Below, one piece after another: positions 23,076 through 34,073 of a stretch of DNA of 64,000 bases. The stretch is from Thinopyrum elongatum (taxonomy: Eukaryota; Streptophyta; Magnoliopsida; Poales; Poaceae). The stretch is taken from assembly GCA_011799875.1 (NCBI GenBank), contig CM022301.1, positions 16,555,927-16,619,926 on the forward strand, read 5' to 3'. The translations under genes were made by a program, and so were the position numbers. The notes under the pieces are model-generated. The model saw nothing but the letters and a program-made list of their open reading frames with translations. It made no database searches and had not been told where the DNA came from. The stretch's first letter is position 1, and each line of letters opens with the position of its first letter.

Positions 23076-23749
23076 TTAGGCAACGCTAGAGAGATATTTT
23101 ATGGCCCGAGGAGAAAAAGGCATGACCGCACTGAACTATGTAGTTTCATTTATCCTCTTCTCGAATCGTGTGCTTTGAACGAATGAACAACACGAAAGCC
23201 GTGCGCCAACCGTCCATACACCGAGTCACTCTAGCTAGATTATTTATTAATCTGCACGCCAATGTGTGCTGAGTTTTGTGAGGATATGACATCAAGGAGA
23301 GTCTGGGAAAAAACTAGTGTTTCGAAATCTGAATTTTCCAAACTTTATTGAAGCTCCGATTTTGTTTTATTTTGAATTTACTTTTCATCACTTGAACGGA
23401 TGAGCCGAGATCAGATGCTCCGTTGTTGTCCATATCCAATATCTCTAGGTCTTTTTAAATTATAATTGGTGCTACCAGCGTTTCCCGCCAAATATAACAA
23501 TATTTTCTTCTTTTCAGTAAATAACACCTATAATAGGGAGAGAATTTGTAGCCCGCAGGGACAGGGGCACACAAATTTGGCGGCCGCTCGATTGTCTCAT
23601 GACTCGAAAACTGGTTTTTACTATTTGCATGTGCTTTAACCCTTAATTACTTTCGATGGGGTCCGTGCGTGCAGCTCTTCACAACTTTTGGCAGCTCTAC
23701 CCATCACTAGTAGAAAACAGGGCTTTTGTTGAGGCCTGGGTAAGGGCAT

Positions 23750-24000
23750 TAATCCCGGTTCACTCACGAACCGGGACCAAAGGGGGCATCAGTCCCGGTT
23801 CGTGAGGCCAGGGGACCGGCCGGGCCTCGGGGGCCATTGGTCCCGGTTCGTCTGACCCCTTTGGTCCCGGTTCCAGACACGAACCGGGACCAATGGGCCT
23901 CGTTCCTGGCCCACAACCTTTAGTCCCGGCTGGTGGCTGGAACCGGGACCAAATGTGTTCCTTTAGTCCCGGTTTTAGCCACCAACCGGGACTAAAGAGA
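23750..24000. repeat. Left subterminal repeat array of the CACTA element
   Basis: Multiple GTCCCGGTT(C/T) motifs appear in both orientations, often as palindromes such as GGTCCCGGTTC...GAACCGGGACC. In En/Spm elements such arrays are the binding sites for the element's own DNA-binding protein. The spacing here is irregular. Confidence 0.85.
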
Positions 24001-24002
24001 GG

Positions 24003-24015
24003 CCTATATATACCC
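24003..24015 (+). promoter_or_regulatory. TATA box of the CACTA first transcription unit
   Basis: CCTATATATACCC follows directly after the subterminal array and precedes a GC-rich leader. It is the natural promoter for the plus-strand genes downstream. Confidence 0.6.
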
Positions 24016-24391
24016 CCTGCCCGCGAGCAGAGCAGTGCACTGCTCTGTTTTTTTGGCCGACCGTGGGAGAGCTTTGTGGTGCTCTAGCTCACCTCCTATG
24101 CACCTGAGGTGTTCGATGAAATGCCCGAGCCACACTTAAGCTTTCTCCTCTCGAAGCTCCTTGTCCAAACTCCACTTTCCTCAAGATTTGTCTAGGTTTG
24201 GCGGTCCGTCTTGTCCCGTCCCCGTCCTCACCGCTGTCGATCGCCCGCGCCGATCTCATCGCTGGCACCACCGTGGTGAGCCTCTTGTTCTTATCTTCTT
24301 TCTAAAAGAAAAAAAATTCTTACTTGCATGATTTAGATTGATACTTGTATAATTTTCTTACTTTTATTATTGTTTGTTATTATATAGTGCG

Positions 24392-24835
24392 ATGGTTTTG
24401 GTATCTGCCCCCGTCGGCCCTCGTCCTGTCTATGATTCGGATGTGGTATATATTATCTTTTATAACTATTTGTTTTATTTAGTGTTTATGACAATTATGC
24501 CGACCAACGTGACATAGATGTTTTATCTAGGAGGTATGTGAACCGGAAATTCCAACCGACCCTCTTGTCGAGAGGTTAAATTTAGTTGAAAAAGAAAATG
24601 ATTACTTGAAGAAAAATTGAAAAGAATTGAGGAGGAGAAGATGGCATTGGAGTTGCATGTTGCGGATATGGTCGATGATCACAAGATCAAGATGGATAAA
24701 ATGCGCTTGAAGATTAGAAATATTAAAAAATATGCCATTCATACTGAGGCTTGCTATCATTATGCCGTTGGATCAATTATTACCTTAGTTGCGATTATGA
24801 TCGCATTTGTTGTTGCCATGAAATGGTTTAATTAG
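24392..24835 (+). pseudogene. Small CACTA-encoded coiled-coil protein with C-terminal membrane helix, frameshifted
   Basis: Exon 1 is 24392-24445 (MVLVSAPVGPRPVYDSDV) with a GT donor, and exon 2 is 24531-24835 after a TCTAG acceptor. Exon 2 reads EVCEPEIPTDPLVERLNLVE, then a Lys/Glu-rich coiled-coil, a second helix (ALELHVADMVDDHKIKMDKM) and a hydrophobic anchor (VGSIITLVAIMIAFVVAM) before a short tail. One base appears to be missing near 24610, where the frame meets TGA in exon 2 while the downstream frame stays open from the next codons. I recall similar short proteins predicted in many Triticeae CACTA copies. No function is known to me, and a membrane anchor is unexpected in a DNA transposon. 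It may instead be the 5' part of the transposase transcription unit. Confidence 0.6.
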
Positions 24836-25031
24836 ATGCTCTAGAGAGCTATATGTTGTTCAATGAGAACTATGTATGAACTTTATGTATTTATTTTTTC
24901 AGTAATAACATTTGATCACTACTGTACTTTGGTTTTAATGTGATGATGAACTTCTATTAATTTGGTCACTTCTCTATTCATGATGTTCTGTAATGGTTTT
25001 TGCCACACTTAATTATATATAATGCACGCAG

Positions 25032-28000
25032 ATGAACCGGCAATGGATGTACGGTGACAGACGCACCTCCGAGTACCTTAAGGGCGTGCATAATTTTCTT
25101 GAAGTGGCTGAGGCAAACAAGCAGAATGGTTTTATGTATTGTCCATGCCCTATCTGTGGGAATACGAAGTCTTACTCTGACGCGAAAACCCTTCACATCC
25201 ACCTGCTTGAGAAGGGTTTCATGCCACACTATAATGTTTGGACCAAACACGGAGAAAGAGGGGTTATGATGGAAGACAACGAAGAAGAATAGGATGATGA
25301 TAACTATGTGCCCCCTGAATACGGTGATGCTGCAACGGAGGAAGCTGAAGATCAAGAGGAACTAGACGATGTGCCCGATGATGATCTTCGCCGGGTCATT
25401 GTTGATGCAAAGAGACAATGCGAAAGTGAAAAGGAGAAGTTGAAGTTCGATCGCATGTTAGAGGATCACAAAAAAGGGTTGTACCCCAATTGCGAAGATG
25501 GCAACACAAAGCTCGGTACCACATTGGAATTGCTGCAATGGAAGGCAGATAATGGTGTATCTGACAACGAATTTGAGAAGCTACTGAAAATATTGAAGAA
25601 GAAGCTTCCAAAGGATAATGAATTGCCCGACAGTACGTACGGAGCAAAGAAGGTTCTATGCCCTCTAGGATTGGAAGTGCAGAAGATATATGCATGCCCT
25701 AATGACTGCATCCTCTACCGCGGTGCGTACGAGAATTCGAACGCATGCCCGGTATGCGGTGCATTGCGGTATAAGATCAGACGAGATGACCCTGGTGATG
25801 TTGATGGCGAGCGCCCCAGGAAGAGGGTTCCTACCAAGGTGATGTGGTATGCTCCTATAATACCATGGTTGAAACGTCTGTTCAGAAACAAAGAGCATGC
25901 CAAGTTGATGCGATGACACAAAGAGGACCGTAAGAAAGACGGGAAGTTGAGAGCACCCGCTGACGGGTCGCAGTGGAGAAAAATCAAGAGAAAGTGGGGG
26001 GACTTTGCAGGTGACGCAAGGAACGTATGGTTTGGTTTAAGCGCGGATGGCATTAATCCTTTTGGGGAGCAGAGCAGCAATCATAGCACCTGGCTCGTGA
26101 CTCTATGTATATATAACCTTCCTCCTTGGTTGTGCATGAAGCGGAAATTCATTATGATGCCAGTGCTCATCCAAGGCCCTAAGCAACCCGGCAACGACAT
26201 TGATGTGTACCTAAGGCCATTAGTTGAAGAACTTTTACAGCTGTTGAATGGAAAAGGTGTACTTGTGTGGAATGAGCACGACGAGCAGGAATTTGACCTA
26301 CATGCGTTGCTGTTTGTAACTATCAATGATTGGCCTGCTCTCAGTAACCTTTCAGGACAGACAAACAAGGGATACCACGCATGCACGCACTATTTAGATG
26401 ACACCGAAAGTATATATTTGGACAAATGCAGGAAGAATGTGTACCTGGGGCCTCGTCGATTTCTTCCGACCAACCATCAATATCGAAAGAAAGGCAAGCA
26501 TTTCAAAGTCGAGGCAGATCACCGGAAGAAGCCCGCCGTCCGTACTAGTGATCACATACTTGCTATGGTCAATGATTTACAAGTAATCTTTGGAAAGGGT
26601 CCCGGCGGACTATCTGTTCCGAATAACACTGAGGGACGCGCACCCAAGTGGGAGAAGAAATCTATATTTTGGGACCTACCCTACTGGAAAGACCTAGAGG
26701 TCCGCTCTGCAATCGACATGATGCATGTGACGAAGAATCTTTGCGTGAACCTTCTAGGCTTCTTGGGCGTGTATGGGAAGACAAAAGATACACCGGAGGC
26801 ACGGGAGGACCAGCAACGTGTGCACAAAAAAGACGGCATGCCTCCAAAGCAGTATGAAGGTCCTGCCAGCTACGCTCTTACCAAAGAAGAGAAGGAAATC
26901 TTCTTTGAATGCCTACTCAGTATGAAGGTCCCGTCTGGCTTCTCGTCGAATATAAAGGGAATAATAAATATGGCAGAGAAAAAGTTTCAGAACCTAAAGT
27001 CTCATGATTGTCACGTGATTATGACGCAACTGCTTCCGGTTGCATTGAGGGGGCTTCTACCGGAAAACGTTTGATTAGCCATTGTGAAGCTATGTGCATT
27101 CCTCAATGCAATCTCTCAGAAGGTGATCGATCCAAAAATCCTACCACGATTAAGGAGTGATCTGGCGGAATGTCTTGTCAGTTTCGAGCTGGTGTTCCCA
27201 CCATCCTTCTTCAATATCATGACGCACATCCTAGTTCATGTAGTCGACGAGATTGCCATTCTGGGCCCTGTATTTCTGCACAATATGTTCCCCTTTGAGA
27301 GGTTCATGGGAGTCTTAAAGAAATATGTTCGTAACCATGCTAGGCCAGAAGGAAGCATCTCCACGGGCCATCAAACAGAGGAGGTCATTGGGTTTTGTGT
27401 TGACTTCATTCCCGACCTTAAGAAGATTGGTCTCCCTCAATCACGGTATGAGGGGAGACTGACTGGAAAAGGCACGCTAGGAGCAGACTCAATAATATGT
27501 AGGGACGGGCATTCTTGGTCTCAAGCACACTACACAGTTCTACAGAATTCTACCTTGGTGACCCCGTATGTCAATGAACACTAGAATATTCTGCGCTCCA
27601 AACACCCGGAGCAATGTGACGACTGGATTACATGTGAACACATCAGGACTTTCGGCAGTTGGTTGCAAACACGTCTCATGGGTGACAACGCTGTTTCTGA
27701 TGAGCTGTACTCGTTGGCCAGGGGACCATCTTCGACTGTATTGACTTACAAAGGGTACGAGATAAATGGGAATACATTTTACACGATCGCCCAAGATCAA
27801 AAGAGCACCAACCAAAACAGTGGTGTCCGCTTTGATGCAGCAACCAAGAGGGGAAAGGACACATATTATGGTTACATAGTAGACATATGGGAACTTGACT
27901 ATGGACATGATTTTAAGGTCCCTTTGTTTCAGTGAAAATGGGTTAATCTGTCAGGAGGCGGGGTACAGGTAGACCCACAGTACGGAATGACAACAGTGGA

Positions 28001-28331
28001 TCTGAACAATCTTGGGTACACAGACGAACCATTCGTCCTAGCCAATGATGTGGCGCAGGTTTTCTATGTGAAGGACATGTCTACCAAATCGAGAAAAAGA
28101 AAAGATAAGAAAGCGAATACATCATACGATGAGCCAAAGCATCACATAGTTCTTTCAGAAAAAAGAGACATCGTGGGAGTGGAAGGCAAGACAGACATGT
28201 CTGAAGATTATGAAAAGTTTCATGAAATTCCTCCCTTCAAAGTCAAGGCTGACCCAAGCACCCTGTTAAACGATGAAGATTATCCATGGTTACGGCGCAA
28301 TAAGCAAAGGACACAAGCGAAGAAAAAGTGA
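25032..28331 (+). pseudogene. CACTA TNP2-type transposase with five in-frame stops
   Basis: One frame of 1100 codons runs from MNRQWMYGDRRTSEY to the TGA at 28329-28331 without a single frameshift. Domains in order are an N-terminal transposase-associated domain with a Cys/His pattern (YCPCPICGN...HIHLLEKGF, aa 1-80), a zinc-knuckle-like CPVCG and the TNP2 core with the ADGINPFG motif (about aa 200-540), a DUF4218-like block (about aa 685-790, PFERFMGVLKKYVRN) and a DUF4216-like block (about aa 900-1000, GYIVDIWELDYG). In-frame stops lie at 25290 (TAG), 25914 (TGA), 27072 (TGA), 27582 (TAG) and 27933 (TGA). Three fit C-to-T change of CGA or CAG. The enzyme would excise and reinsert CACTA elements. 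This copy cannot make full-length protein. Confidence 0.92.
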
Positions 28332-28399
28332 AGACTTTCTCTCCACAACTATTATGATGATGCCTTTGATCTAGAATATCACTGCAGTTACATGTCAAG

Positions 28400-29605
28400 A
28401 AATGAAATCCCTTTGTAACAGATGAGTTTTCGTCCGAAACCCTGATACTTCGAAAGAGATTGTCCATTTTGTACACGAAGTGCATCCAGTTTTTGCCGTA
28501 ACCCTCTCAACTTTTTAGAACATGCTATGTGGGTGAAATGATGATACCATGCCAAGTTTCAACCTTTTCAGACTTCATTTGTAGTGCTTTTCAATTCAGG
28601 GTCATTTAGCTAAAAAAATCAGTAAATGCATGAAAAATACCAAATGAAGTCGGAATGGTTGAAATTGATGATGTGGCTTTAATGGTGCATTTTGAACACA
28701 CAAAAAGTTTGGAGTTCAAATAAGTTCAAAAAAATGAATCCCTTTGTAACAATTAGTTTCGTCCGAACCCTATACTTCTGAAAGAGATTGTCCATTTTGT
28801 ACACGAGTGCATCCAGTTTTTGCCGTAACCCTCTCAACTTTTTAGAACATGCTATGTGGGTGAAATGATGATAACATGCCAAGTTTCAACCTTTTCAAGT
28901 TCATTTGAAGTGCTTTTCAATTTCAGGGTCATTAGGCTAAAAAAATCAGTAAATGCATGAAAAATACCAAATGAAGTCAGAAATGGTTGAAAATTGATGA
29001 TGTGGCTTTAAATGGTGCATTTTGACACACACAAAGTCTGGAGTTCAAATAAGTTCAAAAAAATGAATCCCTTTGTAACATATGAGTTTTCGTCCGAAAC
29101 CCTGATACTTCGAAAGAGTTGTCCATTTTGTACACGAAGTGCATCCAGTTTTTGCCGTAACCCTCTCAACTTTTTAGCACATGCTATGTGGGTGAAATGA
29201 TGATACCAGGCCAACTTTCAACCTTTTCAGACTTCATTTGTAGTGCTTTTCAATTTCAGGGTCATTTAGAAAAAATCAGTAATATATGAAAAACCAAATG
29301 AGTCATAAATGGTTGAAAATTGATGATGTGTCTTTGAATGGTGCATTTTAAACACACAAAAAGTCTGGAGTTCAAATAAGTTCAAAAAAAATGAAATCCC
29401 TTGGTAACAGATGAGTTTTCGTCCGAAACCCTGATACTTCGAAAGAGATTGTCCATTTTGTACACGAAGTGCATCCAGTTTTTGCCGTAACCCTCTCAAC
29501 TTTTTAGAACATGCTATGTGGGTGAAATGATGATACCATGCCAACTTTCAACCTTTTCAGAGTTCATTTGAAGTGCTTTTCAATTTCAGGGTCATTTAGC
29601 TCAAA
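28400..29605. repeat. Tandem repeat, about 330-bp unit, 3.6 copies
   Basis: The phrase ATCCCTTTGTAACA recurs near 28409, 28740, 29069 and 29398 (as CCCTTGGTAACA). Each is followed by TTCGTCCGAAACCCTGATAC, a GTACACGAAGTGCATCCAG stretch and CAACTTTTTAGAACATGC. Units differ mainly by single-base deletions. The array lies directly after the transposase gene and could include its 3' untranslated region. Short minus-strand frames inside it are chance. Confidence 0.88.
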
Positions 29606-30250
29606 GAATGAACTAATAGCAAAAAGAATGAACTAGAAAACTTTTATGAAACTCTAATAGCAAAAAGAATGAACTAAAAATAATCAATTAAAATATGCTG
29701 TTATGATCAACTAAAACAAAACTATAATAGCAAAAATGAATCAACTAAAAAGATTTTATAAACCTCTAGTATTTTTGAAACTCAAATTTAATATAACATT
29801 GTTATGCAACTAAAATTATCAAAGTATTTTTTGTTGTTCAAAACATTATCAAAAAGAATTTTCATGAAGAATTTTTGTTAGAAACTTTAATAGCAAACTA
29901 AAATAACAAAATCTTATTTTTATTAAAACAGACATTTAAAATAACCTAAAAATTCCCAAATTGAATATAATGATAAAAAACAGTAATATTAAATAGCAGG
30001 AAAAAGAATCACTCAAACATCTATTTTTATAGTAAAGTTATTCACAAACTAGTGATTCACACCAATTTAAAAGAATTCAAATTTAAACTATTCAAATTTG
30101 AAAACTAATGTCACTAACAGAAAGTTTATAATTTTTGTGACCTAAAAACAAAAAGAATCACTGAAAAACTGTAAGTATTTAGCTGTAAGTAGAAACAAAA
30201 GAAAATAAATAAAGCACAAAAGAAAACAAAAAACTGGAAAAAAATTAAAA
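29606..30250. other. AT-rich spacer of the CACTA element
   Basis: A/T-rich DNA with short repeated phrases (AGCAAAAAGAATGAACTA) at 29620-29760. No gene is seen. Confidence 0.5.
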
Positions 30251-30399
30251 AAAATGTCTCCTACTGGGCCACCACGGCCTGAATACGACTAGAAACCCAA
30301 CCAGCTAGTTGAACCAGGATTCAGGCCCGCAGCAAGCCCAGTAGGCCCACAAGCAGAGGAGTGTGCGTTTAGGCCTGTAAGCCTGCAGTTGAGAGGAGC

Positions 30400-30735
30400 T
30401 CGAGAGGGTTGGCGCAGCAGCGCTTATAAACCACTCTCGAGCCCTCTCAGCTAGCGAGGTGGGACTAAACTTTTGGCCCCGGGCAGTACCCCCCTTTCGT
30501 CCCGGTTGGTGGCACCAACTGGGACCAATACCCACCTTTGGTCCCGGTTGGTGGAACGAACCGGGACCAATACCTACCTTTCGTCCCGGTTCGTGTCACC
30601 AACCGGGACCAAAGGTCTCTACTTCCCGCCCTTTGGGCTAACGAAAAGAGGCCTTTGGTCCCGGTTGGTGGCACGAACCGGGACTAAAGGGGGGCATTGG
30701 TCCCGGTTGGTGCCACGAACCGGGACCAAAGGTGG
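30400..30735. repeat. Internal array of CACTA subterminal motifs
   Basis: At least seven GTCCCGGTT / AACCGGGAC motifs lie at 30490-30730, in alternating orientation and often 20-25 bp apart, matching the motifs at the element's ends. No CACTA terminus is present here, so this is not the edge of a nested element. The array ends just before a TATA box, paralleling the left end. Confidence 0.85.
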
Positions 30736-30738
30736 TTG

Positions 30739-30747
30739 CTATATAAG
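30739..30747 (+). promoter_or_regulatory. TATA box of the second CACTA gene
   Basis: CTATATAAGCC follows the internal motif array. It is followed by a C-rich leader that could form the 5' untranslated exon of the downstream gene. Confidence 0.6.
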
Positions 30748-30769
30748 CCAACATTTGGGATTTTTCCCC

Positions 30770-32250
30770 AGTTTCTCCCATCGCCGCGCCCTGCCTCCTC
30801 GACGCCGTCGCCGTCGACGCCCTCGCCCTGCCCTGCCCCGACGCGTCGCCCTCCTCTCGCTGTTCCGACCGGCCCGGAAGCCTCCCCGCGCTCGACCTCG
30901 TCGCCTCTGCCTGTTCATTTGCCCAGGGAAGCACCACGCCGGCGCCCGCGACCCCTTCTTCCTCGACGCCGTTCGTCACTGCCGCCACCGATTCCGGCAA
31001 CCTCGAGCCCTCCCCGAGCCCGCTGCCGTTCCCTACGACTGCGCTGTGAGCCCCTGCCTCCTCCCCTTTCCTTCTCATCGCCGTCCCCGCACGCCACCCG
31101 TAAGCGCCGCCGCCAACCATCGTCGCCGTCCCCGACCTCGCTGTCCTCAACTCTGTATATGCTCTTTTTTGCATTTTTAGAAAAATGTATGTATGTATGT
31201 TCTCTATATATGCTCTGTATATGCTCTTTTTTGCATTTTTAGAAAAAATATTGGAGATTATGTAATGCTCATAAAAAAGTCTATTTTTTGTTCATAAAAA
31301 TTTTGTCCATTTTTTTGCAATGTATGTATGTTCATATGCAAAGTCTATTTTTTGTTCCTATGCAATGTGTGTATACATTCAAAAGATTGCATATGAAGAA
31401 AAAAAGAAAATGTATGTATGTTCATATGCAAAGAATATGCAAAAGTTAGAATTTTTTATGTTCATAGAAATTTTTTTTGGTGATATTGTAGAATATGAAC
31501 ATTTTGAATATGGATTGATGACCATTTTGTTAGATAATTTTTTCTGTAGTAATACTATAAAACTTGGTCAATTTTTTTTGTAGTAGATAATGATGATGAT
31601 GATGATGATATGATGATATATGAAAACTTGGTCAAATTTTTTTGTAGTAGATGATGATGATGATGATGATATATATATGAAAACTTGATCAATTTTTTTT
31701 GTAGTAGATGATGATGATGATGATGATGATATATGAAAACTTGATCAATTTTTTTTGTAGTAGATGATATGATGATATATATATGAAAGTTTTCTCTCGA
31801 AACGTTAATAAGTTACTAAGTTAAAATGTTCATATATTCAAAACATATCAAGTGTTGTATTTTCTCTCGAAACGTATCCCCGATAACTTCGACATGAGGG
31901 AGGACGTCGATCAACCCCCTCTCGCCCGACCAAATTTACGAAGTTCAAAGTTACTAAATTTACTCCCGGTCCGCTCGCCCGACCAACTCTCGAGGCCACC
32001 CAAACCCTAGAAGAAAGAGCGTTGTCGATCTCCTACCCCCTCCCGCCCCTACCTGATAAACTCTCGAGGCCACCTAAACCCTAGAAGAAAAAGCGTTGTC
32101 GATCTCTCGAGGCCACCCAAACCCGAGAAAAAAAATCTTTGTCGATCTCCTACCCCCTCCGGCCCCTTGTTGTGATATTAGCTAGGTCTATGTTTGCCAC
32201 TAATATATCCATCTCTCATGTTTGTATATTGCCATGTTGTAATATTTGCA
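30770..32250 (+). other. Leader and first intron region of the second CACTA gene
   Basis: GC-rich sequence (30775-31140) gives long chance frames in several phases. AT-rich DNA follows with GTATGTATGTTC repeats, then a tandem repeat with (GAT)n and GAAAACTTGATCAATTTTT at 31580-31785. A further tandem repeat lies at 31930-32160 with CTCGAGGCCACC(C/T)AAACCC and GCGTTGTCGATCTC. An intron acceptor ATATTTGCAG ends at 32251. Confidence 0.5.
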
Positions 32251-34073
32251 GAAACTATGGACAGAGACTTAGAACAAGAAGAATTGTTTGGGGATATAAT
32301 CCGCGACGGAGGTGATGTCTTGTCGTTTCTCAACGACACCGATGGTCAGGAAGGAGAGGATGACGGCTTCGGTGATCCAACAATGGAGAAAGAAGGAGAT
32401 CATGACGGCTCCGGTGACCGATTAGCGGAGGAAGAAGACCATGATGACGGCTCTGGTGACCGAACGGAGGAGGGAGCTGTTGCAAAGTCCGGCAAGGTAT
32501 ATATATTAATTAAGCCTGTGCTGACTTGATGCATTAATTGTTTTGGTATGTACATATATTGACGCTTCTTTCTTCTTTTACAGCCCTCCGGATCGAGCCA
32601 AACTTCCGTAAGGAGACGAGGCCCGAAGAAAAGGTTGCGCCAGGATGAAAGGTTCACGATCACAGCAATCGTGGATGATGGCCAACCGATTGAACCCAAG
32701 CGGACGAAGGACACATTTGTTAGTCAGTGCGGAGCTATTGTTAGGGACAGCGTCCCGATCAGCGTCGAGCAATGGAATAAGAGTAAGGACCACCCTGAAG
32801 CTTCTTATGTCCAGGATAGACAGAAAGCTGATCTTTGGACCGCGCTGATGGCAAATTTCACCCTACCGCCGGAGGAGGATCCGAATAAGCCAGTTATAGA
32901 GCCAAAGGTCAAGGCGTTTGCTCTTAAGAAGATGGCAGATCTATTCAGGAACTGGAAGAAAGAGTTGAACACAAAGTTTGTCAAGCAAGGGAAGACTCCA
33001 AAATTCAAGGGCCGATATGAGAAGATAAGAGATCACTGGCCCGCATTTGTGGCCTACAAGACATCAGAGAAGGGTAAGCAAAGGTCAGAGACAAACAAGA
33101 TAAATGCTGCAAAGAAGAAGTATCACCATCACATGGGGTCAGGTGGCTACTACAAAGCCCAGCCGTTGTGGGACAAAGCTGAGCGAGATCTGCTTGCTAA
33201 AGGGGTCCAACCAGCGACATTGAACTGGCCAGATCGTTCAAGGACTTGGTTCTTCGGGGTTGGGGGAACTTTGGACCCAGAAACAGGGGAGTGTCGTTGG
33301 ATGGACGAGCAACTTGCAATACCCATCAAGAAGCTTCAGAAATATATCAGCACAACGCAGAAAGGGACGTTCATTCCCGGCAGAGAGAAGGACGAGCTGA
33401 CTAAGGCCCTCGGGAATCCTGAGCACCCTGTACGAACACGAGGCACACCAGGCTCCGTTCCGTGGGTGGTTGGCTTTCCCGGCGCAGGCGGTTACAAAAG
33501 CTGAGAGTGAAAGAGGAAAGCGGAGCTGAGCGAAATGCAGAAGCTCAATGCAAGAATAGCGAAGTTAGAGGAACTTGCAGTTGCCGGCCTACCATCTCAG
33601 CGGCACGAAGATCCTGCCCCGGAAGCTACCCCACCATCTCAGTGGAGAAGCAGCATGGCTTCCACGGAGCTCGTTCAGCCTCATTTCATGGCTCCTCGCT
33701 ACCCCGTGGATACTATCACGGAGGCTCAACATTGCGAGCTTATGACAAAATGGCAGAACCTCACTTTGAAGGCGGCTGTCGGCTCTGTTGCACCTCCTCA
33801 AGCTGACAGAACTTTTCACTGCGGTCCTATTCCACATGGCTATGCTGTTGTGACGGTGGATGAAATAATGGAGGGATTTCAGGAGCTGGAGCTTGACCAC
33901 CCTACAGGTGAAGGGGAGAATCATCTGGTTTATGCTTTGAGGAGTACATGTCTATGGAGGAAGGAGTACATCAAGCTTCCAAACTGGATGCCTCCTCCTC
34001 CTCCTCCTCCAGCGAGTCAGGGCACTCCGCCTCCTCCTCCGGCGAGTGATCATGGCACTCTGCCTCTTCCTCC

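Larger units (their letters stand above)
22236..23680. repeat. Duplicated flanking block, copy 2 (partner at 950-2790)
   Basis: Matches copy 1 in order and orientation outside the MITEs. The stretch CCGTCTG-TTA...TTA-GGCAACGCTAG here corresponds to GGTCTGGTAGGCAACACTAG around 1251-1270, giving the empty site of the local MITE. CTGAACTATGTAGTTTCATTTATCC corresponds to the empty site of the copy 1 MITE. Confidence 0.85.

Noticed and set aside
28243..29544. Repeated minus-strand proteins of the type MAWYHHFTHIACSKKLRGL
   Set aside because: They follow the 330-bp tandem units and are translation of the repeat, not a gene family.
28400..29605. CRISPR-like array
   Set aside because: Units are 330 bp with no short repeat/unique spacer structure, in a eukaryotic transposon.
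30400..30735. Nested CACTA boundary
   Set aside because: Subterminal motifs are present but no CACTA terminal repeat or TSD; the outer element's ends and CAT duplication account for the whole.
30473..31242. Long Pro/Arg-rich frames near 30.5-31.2 kb
   Set aside because: They cross the subterminal motif array and GC-rich leader of the CACTA second gene; translation of palindromic repeats.
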